A stretch of DNA of 64,000 bases from Dyadobacter sp. (GTDB taxonomy: Bacteria > Bacteroidota > Bacteroidia > Cytophagales > Spirosomataceae), in assembly GCF_017744695.1 (NCBI RefSeq), contig NZ_JAGIAS010000001.1:1145013-1209012 (forward strand), in the 5' to 3' direction. How positions within the stretch are numbered: position 1 is the first letter of the stretch; each line of letters opens with the position of its first letter. The translations under genes were made by a program, and so were the position numbers. Under the pieces are notes generated by a model that searched no databases, was not told the origin of the DNA, and was given only the letters and a program-made list of their open reading frames with translations. Of this stretch, positions 34,604 to 42,681 are shown in pieces.

Positions 34604-35545
34604 ATGAAACCGATCAAAATCGCAACAGCCCAGTTTGAAAACAAAAGCGGTGACAAGAATTACAATCTCGGCATAATCCGCCAGCTTGCCGGGGAAGCGT
34701 CGAAAGCAGGCGCGCAGGTTATCGCATTCCACGAATGCTCTGTTACCGGCTACACGTTTGCTCGAAATTTATCACGGGAACAACTCCTCGAAATCGCCGA
34801 ACCTATTCCCGGTGGCCCGAGCATTCACGCATTGCAGGACATTGCGACTGAGCATAACATCATAATCCTGGCCGGCCTGTTCGAGAAAGATGCGAATGAG
34901 AAAATGTACAAGGCCTATGTTTGTGTGGATCGAAACGGCCTCGTTGCCAGCTACCGCAAACTCCACCCGTTCATCAATCCGAACCTTACCCCTGGTGATC
35001 AATATGTGACTTTCGATTTGTTAGGCTGGAAATGCAGCATACTGATTTGCTACGACAACAACATCATTGAGAATGTAAGGGCGACAAAGCTACTGGGCGC
35101 CGACATCATTTTCATGCCGCACGTAACGATGTGTACGCCTTCCACGCGTCCGGGCGCAGGTTTTGTCGATCCCTCCCTCTGGCATAACCGCGAGGTCGAT
35201 CCTACCTCCCTCCGACAAGAATTCGACGGGCTGAAAGGGCGTGCCTGGCTCATGAAATGGCTTCCTGCCCGCGCCTATGACAATGCCGTTTACGCCATAT
35301 TCTCCAATCCCATCGGGATGGATGAAGACCAGCTAAAAAACGGATGCTCTATGATCCTCGACCCATTCGGCGACATCATCGCCGAGTGCCGCAAGCTCGA
35401 TAACGATTTCACCATCGCCACGCTCACCCCTGAAAAACTCCGGCAAGCCGGAGGCCACCGCTACATACAGGCCCGCAGACCGGAATTGTACCGGGAGATT
35501 ATCGGACAAGGACACGTTTCGGAACAACGGGTAATTTGGCTGTAA
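34604..35545 (+). CDS. Nitrilase-superfamily carbon-nitrogen hydrolase
   Basis: This 313-residue cytosolic enzyme has the Glu-Lys-Cys triad: E44 in 'FHECSVTGY', K119 in 'YRKLHPF', C149 in 'LICYDNN'. Family members hydrolyse amides, carbamoyl groups or nitriles. Nothing shows which; an amidase is likelier than a true nitrilase. The AraC-type regulator just upstream may control it. Confidence 0.9.
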   Translation: MKPIKIATAQFENKSGDKNYNLGIIRQLAGEASKAGAQVIAFHECSVTGYTFARNLSREQLLEIAEPIPGGPSIHALQDIATEHNIIILAGLFEKDANEKMYKAYVCVDRNGLVASYRKLHPFINPNLTPGDQYVTFDLLGWKCSILICYDNNIIENVRATKLLGADIIFMPHVTMCTPSTRPGAGFVDPSLWHNREVDPTSLRQEFDGLKGRAWLMKWLPARAYDNAVYAIFSNPIGMDEDQLKNGCSMILDPFGDIIAECRKLDNDFTIATLTPEKLRQAGGHRYIQARRPELYREIIGQGHVSEQRVIWL

Positions 35546-35562
35546 AACTTGGATTGCCCGCC

Positions 35563-35649
35563 AATTCAATGAATTTAGCTAAATTGATTGAGTAAATTCA
35601 ACGAATTTAGCTAAATTTGTTCAGCGAACGCAATCAATTTAGCTAAAAT
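35563..35649 (+). promoter_or_regulatory. Three palindromes at 32-base spacing upstream of the ATPase gene
   Basis: The 14-base palindrome AATTTAGCTAAATT occurs at 35572-35585 and 35604-35617, and as a one-base variant at 35636-35649. The three copies are spaced exactly 32 bases apart, about three helical turns. Flanking bases (aattca before the palindrome) are also partly repeated, so the 32-base unit is a degenerate tandem repeat. The last copy overlaps the ATG, suggesting an operator array that represses the following gene. Confidence 0.8.
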
Positions 35650-36787
35650 GGACTTCCCAAGACATATTCTCTCACAGATAGTCGATAAAACCGCTTCGAA
35701 CAAAGTGCTTATCGTTTATGGAGCACGTCGTGTCGGAAAGACGCACTTAATGAGGGCCGTCGAAGAACAATTTGCCGGCAAGTCACTATTTCTAAATGCG
35801 GAAGACCTTGATACAATCGCCCTACTGTCGGACAGACGAGTCGCAGCATTTCGTCGCTGGATCACGGATATCGACCTCCTCATCATTGACGAAGCACAGG
35901 TCGTGCCTGAAATAGGCAAATCGCTGAAATTGCTCATCGACTCGTTTCCCAAATTGACTATCCTGGCAAGCGGCTCATCGGCATTTGAGTTATCGAATAA
36001 AACCGGGGAACCTCTGGTAGGGCGCCAGGTTCGATTTCAGCTTTTTCCTATCGCCCAAATGGAGCTGTCGAAAGAAGAGAACTATCTCGTAACAAAACAA
36101 CAATTGGAAACCCGGCTTATTTATGGCAGTTATCCGGAGGTTTTGAAAAGCGAAGCTGCTGACGCCAAAACGGACTACCTGAAAGAGCTGGTCAGTGCTT
36201 ATCTGCTGAAAGATATTTTAATGTTTGAGCAGGTCCGCTACTCGCATAAAATGTTACAATTGCTGCAATTGGTTGCTTTTCAAATCGGGCAGGAGGTTTC
36301 GTATGATGAGCTTTCCAAAGCACTTCAAATCGACCGAAACACGGTTGAACGTTATCTGGATCTGTTCTCGAAAGTATTCATCATCACACGCATTGGCGGA
36401 TACAGTAAAAATCTTCGCAAGGAAGTAACAAAGTCATCCAAATGGTATTTTCTCGATAACGGGATACGAAATGCATTGATCAACAACTTCCTTCCCATGA
36501 ACCAGCGCACAGATACCGGCGCATTATGGGAAAATTACTTAGTTGCGGAAAGGCTTAAATACAATTCCTATACCCGAAAAACGCCCCTCACCCACTTTTG
36601 GCGCACATATGACCAACAGGAACTCGATTGGCTCGAAATCGCCGACGAGCAGTTAAGCGCCTATGAATTTAAATGGAAAGACACCAGGGTTAAGTTTCCA
36701 AAGGCATTTCGGGAAGCATATCCTGACGCCGCCATGCATTGGGTCAATCAGGGAAACTTCATGGATTTTGTGACAGGCGAAATATAA
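35648..36787 (+). CDS. AAA-type ATPase with DUF4143-like C-terminal domain
   Basis: This 379-residue protein has the Walker A 'GARRVGKT' (25-32), Walker B 'LLIIDEAQ' (77-84) and sensor-like 'LASGSSAFEL'. A winged-helix-like segment follows ('QEVSYDELSKALQIDRNTVERYLDLFSKVFI'), then a DUF4143-type nuclease-like C-terminal part ('TDTGALWENYLVAERL', 'YDQQELDWLEI', 'YEFKW'). These proteins are common, patchily distributed and of unproven function. The three palindromes at its start suggest autoregulation through the winged-helix part. Confidence 0.88.
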   Translation: MDFPRHILSQIVDKTASNKVLIVYGARRVGKTHLMRAVEEQFAGKSLFLNAEDLDTIALLSDRRVAAFRRWITDIDLLIIDEAQVVPEIGKSLKLLIDSFPKLTILASGSSAFELSNKTGEPLVGRQVRFQLFPIAQMELSKEENYLVTKQQLETRLIYGSYPEVLKSEAADAKTDYLKELVSAYLLKDILMFEQVRYSHKMLQLLQLVAFQIGQEVSYDELSKALQIDRNTVERYLDLFSKVFIITRIGGYSKNLRKEVTKSSKWYFLDNGIRNALINNFLPMNQRTDTGALWENYLVAERLKYNSYTRKTPLTHFWRTYDQQELDWLEIADEQLSAYEFKWKDTRVKFPKAFREAYPDAAMHWVNQGNFMDFVTGEI

Positions 36788-36849
36788 ATCAGCCTTACCG
36801 CGGGACACTTTAAGTAAAATTTAATAATCTATCAATTACGTAGATTAAA

Positions 36850-36866
36850 TAGTTTTGCTATTTTTG
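36850..36866 (+). promoter_or_regulatory. Two overlapping-type -7 elements before the TauE/SafE gene
   Basis: TAGTTTTG (36850-36857) and TATTTTTG (36859-36866) both match TAnnTTTG, 36-45 bases before the ATG. No TTTG is seen at the -33 position. Confidence 0.4.
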
Positions 36867-36901
36867 TAACTCTATATTCCAAAATTCTAAAATTCACGGT
36901 A

Positions 36902-37783
36902 ATGCTTGCCAAAGTGCTCTCGCTCAAATTGCCCTCGTCACCGACATGGTATATCGTTCCGGCTGCGGCTATCCTTCTGTTATTGGGCCTTCTTGTGACG
37001 AATGGCGTCATTGCGATCAACACAGACGAGGTGACCGGCTTTCTGACGGGCGATTTTGCGTTGTATGTACTGGTAGGTTTGGCCGCCCAGCTTGTAGACG
37101 GCGCGTTGGGAATGGCCTACGGCGTTACTTCCAATTCGTTTTTGCTGAGCCTTGGGGTTACGCCCGCAGTGAGCAGCGCCAGCGTGCATTTTGCCGAAAT
37201 GTTCACCACCGGCGCATCGGCCATTTCCCATTTCCGTTTTAAGAATATCAATAAGAAGCTTTTCAAAAGCCTGCTGATACCTGGCGTGTTAGGCTCGATT
37301 ACAGGTGCATACCTGCTATCGGACGTCATCGATGGCAATGCAATCAAACCATTCATTGCATTTTACATGCTGATACTGGGCGTGATCATCATCCGCAAAG
37401 CACTGCAAAAGACTTTTGTTAAAAATAAGACCAAACGTATCAGCGTTCTCGCAGCGACGGGCGGTTTCCTGGATTCCATCGGAGGCGGTGGCTGGGGACC
37501 AATCGTAACTTCCACCTTGCTCGGGCAAGGCCGCGACCCGCGCTACACCATCGGGTCCGTGAATGCCGCTGAATTTGCCATCGCATTCGCGAGCGGTATT
37601 ACTTTTATGCTTTTTACGGGAGTTGACAGCTGGAAAGTCGTACTGGGGCTGATCGTCGGCGGAGTAATGGCAGCCCCGTTCGGCGCGATGCTGGTGGGTA
37701 AGATCAAACGCAAACCGCTGATGCTGCTCGTAGGCGTACTGGTAATCGGCCTGAGCATCCGGACCATTCTGCTTAGCATTTAA
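36902..37783 (+). CDS. TSUP family (TauE/SafE) sulfite/organosulfonate exporter-like protein
   Basis: This 293-residue membrane protein has about eight hydrophobic segments. The two internal repeats of the family are visible as 'AQLVDGALGMAYGVTSNSFLLSLG' and 'TGGFLDSIGGGGWGPIVTSTLLGQG'. TSUP proteins move sulfur-containing anions such as sulfite. It is the neighbour of nuoA but has its own upstream promoter elements. Confidence 0.9.
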   Translation: MLAKVLSLKLPSSPTWYIVPAAAILLLLGLLVTNGVIAINTDEVTGFLTGDFALYVLVGLAAQLVDGALGMAYGVTSNSFLLSLGVTPAVSSASVHFAEMFTTGASAISHFRFKNINKKLFKSLLIPGVLGSITGAYLLSDVIDGNAIKPFIAFYMLILGVIIIRKALQKTFVKNKTKRISVLAATGGFLDSIGGGGWGPIVTSTLLGQGRDPRYTIGSVNAAEFAIAFASGITFMLFTGVDSWKVVLGLIVGGVMAAPFGAMLVGKIKRKPLMLLVGVLVIGLSIRTILLSI

Positions 37784-37819
37784 TAATCCACTCATTCACG
37801 ATATACGGCGCATTTTGCC

Positions 37820-37827
37820 TAGTTTTG
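37820..37827 (+). promoter_or_regulatory. Candidate -7 element for nuoA
   Basis: TAGTTTTG matches TAnnTTTG, 20 bases before the chosen nuoA ATG. No -33 TTTG is seen. Confidence 0.45.
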
Positions 37828-37847
37828 CACAAAACAGGCACATTACC

Positions 37848-38315
37848 ATGCTCACCGATTTCGGTTATATCCTGCTCTTCATTATCGCCGCGCTGATATT
37901 GCTCGGCGTTATGCTTACCATCGCGAAGTTCCTCCGCCCGCATAATCCCAACGAAGAGAAGCTGGCCACCTACGAGTCCGGTGAGGAGCCGCTGGGCAAT
38001 GCCAACATCCAGTTCAACGTACGGTTCTACGTCGTTGCATTAATTTTCGTGTTGTTTGAAGTGGAGTTGCTGTTTCTTTTCCCCTGGGCGGTCGTGTTCG
38101 GAAGTGAAGAGCTTATCGCGCAAACGAACGGCCAATGGGGCTGGTTCGCGATGGCTGAAATGACCGTTTTCATCGGCATCCTTATCTTCGGTCTCGCCTA
38201 TGCCTGGGCAAAAGGCTATCTCGATTGGGTACTTCCCAAGCCCCAGATCCCGGAAGTCAAATCACCTGTTCCGGCTGATTTGTATGCAAAGGTGAATGAA
38301 CGATATAAAAAGTAG
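37848..38315 (+). CDS. nuoA: NADH-quinone oxidoreductase subunit A
   Basis: This protein has 155 residues from the ATG at 37848; an in-frame TTG at 37815 lies within the putative promoter and is rejected. It has three membrane segments with the conserved loop 'EEKLATYESGEEPLGNANIQFNVRFYVVALIFVLFEVELLFLFPW'. It is a membrane-arm subunit of complex I at the quinone site. Unusually, the next nuo gene (nuoB) is 1.4 kb away beyond two unrelated genes. Confidence 0.96.
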   Translation: MLTDFGYILLFIIAALILLGVMLTIAKFLRPHNPNEEKLATYESGEEPLGNANIQFNVRFYVVALIFVLFEVELLFLFPWAVVFGSEELIAQTNGQWGWFAMAEMTVFIGILIFGLAYAWAKGYLDWVLPKPQIPEVKSPVPADLYAKVNERYKK

Positions 38316-38549
38316 CCTTGCTGTTCCGCATTTCGCTTCAAATCGCCACGAACTTCCTTGGCTGGCACAGAAGTTTCGGAGTTGTTCAAAGCGGCTATTT
38401 TTCACTGATCTTAGATATATAACTTTCTGACAAACAACCCCATAAATTATCCAAAGGAGCGGTTGTTTTATCGAATTATATTGACAGTTACTTAAAAAAT
38501 ACCGATTTTTCGGGCTTGTTATCTATTCTGTCATCATCAACAAAATACT

Positions 38550-38885
38550 ATGGAGGCTTTTACAAGAAACTTACGCGCCCGGCGTGAACGAAAAGGATTT
38601 TCCATCGCCCACATGGCATCATCGCTCCAAATCAGTGAAGAGCAGTACAATGATCTGGAAAATGGGCACGTAACTCCTTCTGTCGACACCCTTAAACAAC
38701 TCTCTGAAGTCCTTAACAGCACCGTACCGGAGTTGATCACCGACCGTCCCGTACAGCAAATAGTTCAGGACATTCCGCTCAGGCAGTTTTCTCCTGAATC
38801 ACTGAGCGACATAGACAAGGATACCTATATTAAAATCCTCGAAAACCAACTACGTACGCTGCTCGCTGAAAAAAAGAGCTCGTGA
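38550..38885 (+). CDS. XRE family helix-turn-helix regulator
   Basis: This 111-residue protein has an N-terminal XRE/Cro HTH ('LRARRERKGFSIAHMASSLQISEEQYNDLENGHVTPSVDTLKQLSEVLN') and a short C-terminal helical tail ('KDTYIKILENQLRTLLAE') that may mediate dimerisation. Its stop is two bases from the stop of the convergent gene. The target is unknown; it sits within the interrupted nuo region. Confidence 0.9.
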   Translation: MEAFTRNLRARRERKGFSIAHMASSLQISEEQYNDLENGHVTPSVDTLKQLSEVLNSTVPELITDRPVQQIVQDIPLRQFSPESLSDIDKDTYIKILENQLRTLLAEKKSS

Positions 38886-38886
38886 C

Positions 38887-39630
38887 TTAGTGCATTCCGC
38901 CCCATTTTTTCATGTGCGGGCGGGGGAAGAACACCAGTCCCAATTGCACGTAAAGCTGGTTCACCTTTAAGCGGGACAGATCGTCAACGGTCACGTTGTC
39001 GCCTTTCCATTTCCGTCTTCCGAGAATGGGCTGATGGTAGGTCAGTTTACCGCTCAGGTATACCTTTTCGTGAATTTTGGGCAGGAAATCCATTTTGTAA
39101 TCCACACCGATGCCGCCGTGCAGATTGATATTGGCCGTGTACAGCTTCACTGCCTGGTAAGCCGAGGGGTTGTTCAGCAATTGCTGGGCAGATACGGATG
39201 CATTGCTCTTGATATTCAGCCTGTACAGCATGAAATCGGCACCTAATGGTATCGTCACATTCCAACGCGCATTATTCACGAGTTTCGGTCCGCCGTCGGT
39301 GCCAATCCCAAATCCATTCAGGTATGCCTTGCGCGTATCGCGGTCGGAGGCGTAGTTGGTGCTGTTCATGACGATAATCCTGGCCTCGGAGAACCATCGC
39401 TCCGATTCGGTGCGACGCGCGAGTACGAGATTACCCATAAAAGATGTGAACGGTTTTACCTGCAGACGTGACAGCTGGTCGCGCAGGGTTTTGTTGTTCG
39501 GAAGCATACCCAGCTCTACGTATACAGCCATCCCGCTCTTGAATATCCTGGCGGTAGAATCCGACTGGGCCAACGCCGCGCCCATACAAAAGGCCGAAAA
39601 CAGGAAACTGATGAGTAATTTTCGTTTCAT
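38887..39630 (-). CDS. Exported outer-membrane beta-barrel-like protein, unknown function
   Basis: This 247-residue protein has a Sec signal peptide ('LISFLFSAFCMGAALAQ'). The rest alternates hydrophobic and polar residues ('VYVELGML', 'NVTIPLGADFMLYRL', 'INLHGGIGVDYKMDF', 'LYVQLGLVFFPRP'), as in small barrel proteins. I do not recognise a named family. It is transcribed against the nuo direction and diverges from nuoB. Confidence 0.8.
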   Translation of the reverse strand: MKRKLLISFLFSAFCMGAALAQSDSTARIFKSGMAVYVELGMLPNNKTLRDQLSRLQVKPFTSFMGNLVLARRTESERWFSEARIIVMNSTNYASDRDTRKAYLNGFGIGTDGGPKLVNNARWNVTIPLGADFMLYRLNIKSNASVSAQQLLNNPSAYQAVKLYTANINLHGGIGVDYKMDFLPKIHEKVYLSGKLTYHQPILGRRKWKGDNVTVDDLSRLKVNQLYVQLGLVFFPRPHMKKWGGMH

Positions 39631-39692
39631 ATAGTTGTTGGTTTGTGTTTGTTTTGTAACGCCGCCTGAAACGGTTTCTTGCCAAATATGGT

Positions 39693-39700
39693 TAGTTTTG
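39693..39700 (+). promoter_or_regulatory. Candidate -7 element for nuoBC
   Basis: TAGTTTTG, identical to the element before nuoA, lies 61 bases upstream of the nuoB ATG. It suggests nuoB-nuoC have a separate promoter. Confidence 0.4.
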
Positions 39701-39760
39701 CAGACGGATAATCTATTTTAAAGCAATATCCGTACCAAAATCCGGCATCTTCAAATATTC

Positions 39761-40291
39761 ATGAGCGAACGAATCAAAACCGGCGACGGCGGTATTATCC
39801 TGACCAATGCGGAAGACCTGATGAACTGGGCCCGACTGTCGTCGTTATGGCCTATGGGCTTCGGTTTGGCTTGCTGTGCGATTGAGATGATGGCTACCTA
39901 CGCGGCCAACTACGACCTCGAACGTTTCGGTATAATGCCGCGACCTTCGCCCAGGCAGTCGGACGTGATGATCGTGGCCGGGACAGTTACTTTCAAAATG
40001 GCCGACCGCATCCGCCGGTTGTACGAACAAATGCCGGAGCCGCGCTACGTGATCTCGATGGGCAGCTGCTCCAATTGTGGAGGCCCCTACTGGGAGCATG
40101 GATACCATGTCGTGAAAGGTGTCGACCGCATTATTCCCGTGGATGTATATGTTCCCGGATGCCCACCCCGGCCCGAGGCGCTGATCGGAGGTTTTATGAA
40201 ATTGCAGGAAAAAATCCGCGGCAAGCAGGAAGTCGCACCCGGTCTGTTTCTTGAAATGGAAGCCGCAGAAGCGAAAGCCGTTTTATCCTAA
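39761..40291 (+). CDS. nuoB: NADH-quinone oxidoreductase subunit B
   Basis: This 176-residue subunit carries the N2 iron-sulfur cluster, with all four ligands present: C38 and C39 in '[10 protein letters not shown]', C103 in 'GSCSNCGG' and C134 in '[10 protein letters not shown]'. It is followed after 8 bases by nuoC. Confidence 0.98.
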   Translation: MSERIKTGDGGIILTNAEDLMNWARLSSLWPMGFGLACCAIEMMATYAANYDLERFGIMPRPSPRQSDVMIVAGTVTFKMADRIRRLYEQMPEPRYVISMGSCSNCGGPYWEHGYHVVKGVDRIIPVDVYVPGCPPRPEALIGGFMKLQEKIRGKQEVAPGLFLEMEAAEAKAVLS

Positions 40292-40299
40292 TCCCATCT

Positions 40300-40842
40300 A
40301 TGACTTTTCAGGAAATCACCGATATCATCGCCGGCCAGTTCCCGGAATACGCCATTACGGCTGAAACCAAAAACCCGCAACCCGCGCTGGCCGTCCCCGC
40401 GCAAGGAATCGCTGCCGTGTGTCGCTTTTTACACGAAGACGAGCGCTTGTATTTCGATTATCTGGCCTGCATTACGGCCATCGATAACGGTGCCGCTGCC
40501 GATACCATGGAGCTTATTTACAACCTCACGTCCATTCCCTACGGTCTGGATCTGATCCTTAGAACCGTTTTCCCGAGAAATACGGTTGGGGCTTCTCTGC
40601 CCTCCGTGCCAACCGTGAGCCACATCTGGCGTACCGCCGACTGGCATGAGCGTGAGGCTTTCGACCTGATGGGCATTACATTCGAGGGGCATCCCGACCT
40701 CCGGCGGATCCTGCTTCCGGAAGACTGGGAAGGCCATCCGCTTCGCAAGGACTATGATGCACAGGAAAGATACCACGGCATTTACGTCCGGTATGAAGAT
40801 GGTAAGCAACCGGAACCGTCCACTAATCCGGACAGGGCTTAG
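40300..40842 (+). CDS. nuoC: NADH-quinone oxidoreductase subunit C
   Basis: This 180-residue protein has the 30-kDa subunit signature ('[38 protein letters not shown]'). It is the separate NuoC form, not the NuoCD fusion. No nuoD follows: the next gene is an exported TlpA-like protein, so the rest of complex I must be encoded elsewhere. Confidence 0.97.
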   Translation: MTFQEITDIIAGQFPEYAITAETKNPQPALAVPAQGIAAVCRFLHEDERLYFDYLACITAIDNGAAADTMELIYNLTSIPYGLDLILRTVFPRNTVGASLPSVPTVSHIWRTADWHEREAFDLMGITFEGHPDLRRILLPEDWEGHPLRKDYDAQERYHGIYVRYEDGKQPEPSTNPDRA

Positions 40843-40880
40843 TATATGTTTTTCGTGCATTCGGGCAAATAATCACGCAT

Positions 40881-40923
40881 ATTTGGTAGCATGAAAAAGC
40901 CTCGTTATTTTTCGTTACCAAAT
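40881..40923. repeat. Hairpin between nuoC and the TlpA-like gene
   Basis: Eight-base perfect arms (40881-40888 with 40916-40923), extendable by one G-U and one C-G pair, lie just before the next start codon. A leader hairpin or weak terminator is possible. Confidence 0.4.
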
Positions 40924-40927
40924 TTTA

Positions 40928-42619
40928 ATGATCACCCGCATGCGCTTCATCATACTGACGGCCCTCTTTCTCGGCTTTTTGCATTCAGCATTCGCAGTTA
41001 CCGACTCTCTTATTATCAAGGGCCGGATCAGCAACCTCAACGGTCGGCTTTATCGCCAGGCCCCATTCATTACTTTTTCACGAAATAACATCCTGCAACC
41101 GCAATCGGAGCTAAGCAAGCAGGCCGATTTGCAAGCTGACGGTACTTTTCGTGTATCCCTTCCCATGCTTTTCCCGCAGGAAGAAATTTATATGGATTAC
41201 GGTGGAAAGGCATTCACTACCTTTCTCGGATCGCCTGGGACCGTCGAAATTACTTTCAACGGCGACTCCATTGGCAGGGCTAAAAAGCTCTTTTATTTCG
41301 CCGGCGCCAATGCGGACGCCAACAATCAATATCCTTCATACCTGGCAGCAGAAAACCAGCGGCTGAACAGCAGCAGGACATTAGGCACCGATTTTTTCAA
41401 ATTATTCTGGGATAAAAGTCCGTCGGATGCCCGCTTTATCGCCGAAAGCCGTGGCGAATTGCGGCTTGGATCGGTCAAGGCAGCTACACAGAACACGGTA
41501 GCCTCGCCTGTTTTATATAATTGGGTCAAATCGGTTACGGACGAGGAGCAGTTGCAGATTCTGTATGAACACGCGTTGAGTAATCAGTACCAGGTTAGCA
41601 AGGCATTGCTCGACAGCCTGAAACGCCTGGATAGGGCACCGCTGACCGGACAGCGGGTAATATGGGCCAACCGGTTCGGCAACTACGCCGACCAGTTGGT
41701 GGAAGGGAAAAAATTCGATAATCCCAGCAGGACCAACTCCCTGCCCGTAAAGCTGATGGCAGCGCTGATCCGGGACAATTCTAAAAACCTTTCTGCCGAC
41801 GACCGCCAGCACCTGAACCAGATTGCGGCGAACGGCCTGGCCGAAAAAGGCGAACTCGATTTTATGAACAAGCTTTTTGCCCGCAATGAAATGGTCCTGA
41901 ACCTGCTATTCAATTACGAACGCGAAAGCCGTATTTACGGAGACTTGTTTGATAGCACGGCTACCGAGTTCCTTAAAGTGCGCTACCTGGCCAAAAACCT
42001 TTACAAATACACCTACCCGCAACAATTGCTGCTCAACAACCATATTAAATCGCGAACAGGTATTCCGCAGTTCAAACAATCGCTCGACGAGATCGTCCAG
42101 CTCGAAGTGAAGGACAGCGCGGATATCCGGAAACTGGCGGATTTCAAAAATGTAAGGACAGCTCCGGTCGAGGCATTGCCCGGCTACTACCTCAGTGCTT
42201 CGAACGACCGCGGCACTTCCTGGTTCAACGGCATTGTGGATGGCCTGAAGGGAAAAACCATCTACCTCGTCAAATGGAATATCGAGGATGCCAAGAGCCG
42301 CGAGGAACTGGATTTCATACCGGCACTGCAAGCCCGGCTACCGGAAGATATCGTTTTTCTGTTTGTCCATTTTTCAACCGAGAATTACACGGTTTCGGAT
42401 GCATTGCTGCGCCAGTACATCGTACGGCACAGGTTAAAAGGCATTCACATGTCGATAGACGATAACCAGGCTATGGACCTGCTCTTCCGCCTTAACCCGC
42501 TGGACTTTGCAACATTTTCCATTATCCGGCCCAATGGTAAGTTTGCCACTAAAAATGCCCCGGCACCAAGCGAAACGGAAAAGACGGCCAAGGCGCTGAT
42601 CGAGGTCAACGGCCAGTAG
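40928..42619 (+). CDS. Exported TlpA/thioredoxin-like protein lacking cysteines
   Basis: This 563-residue protein has a Sec signal peptide ('FIILTALFLGFLHSAFA') and an N-terminal DUF4369-like beta domain ('IIKGRISNLNGRLYRQAPFITF'). A long helical middle follows, then a C-terminal segment laid out like a TlpA thioredoxin fold ('KTIYLVKWNIEDAKSREELDFIPALQARLPEDIVFLFVHFS'), where the usual WCxxC is replaced by 'WNIEDA'. I find no cysteine anywhere, so thiol chemistry is excluded. It may be a structural or binding derivative of the TlpA family; the homology is inferred from layout and moderately certain. It precedes the BamA-like gene by 62 bases. Confidence 0.72.
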   Translation: MITRMRFIILTALFLGFLHSAFAVTDSLIIKGRISNLNGRLYRQAPFITFSRNNILQPQSELSKQADLQADGTFRVSLPMLFPQEEIYMDYGGKAFTTFLGSPGTVEITFNGDSIGRAKKLFYFAGANADANNQYPSYLAAENQRLNSSRTLGTDFFKLFWDKSPSDARFIAESRGELRLGSVKAATQNTVASPVLYNWVKSVTDEEQLQILYEHALSNQYQVSKALLDSLKRLDRAPLTGQRVIWANRFGNYADQLVEGKKFDNPSRTNSLPVKLMAALIRDNSKNLSADDRQHLNQIAANGLAEKGELDFMNKLFARNEMVLNLLFNYERESRIYGDLFDSTATEFLKVRYLAKNLYKYTYPQQLLLNNHIKSRTGIPQFKQSLDEIVQLEVKDSADIRKLADFKNVRTAPVEALPGYYLSASNDRGTSWFNGIVDGLKGKTIYLVKWNIEDAKSREELDFIPALQARLPEDIVFLFVHFSTENYTVSDALLRQYIVRHRLKGIHMSIDDNQAMDLLFRLNPLDFATFSIIRPNGKFATKNAPAPSETEKTAKALIEVNGQ

Positions 42620-42681
42620 TTTTATACCTCGCATTGGTGCGTTTGCGTTAAGAAACAGTTGATTTGGAACCCGGATAGCCC

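Noticed and set aside
35563-35649. CRISPR or iteron replication origin
   Set aside because: Three short palindromes at 32-base steps with no replication gene, directly at a start codon, fit an operator array better.
38363-38378. Sigma-54-like promoter (TGGCAC followed by a TTTC)
   Set aside because: The -12 half lacks the required GC and no enhancer-binding protein is nearby.
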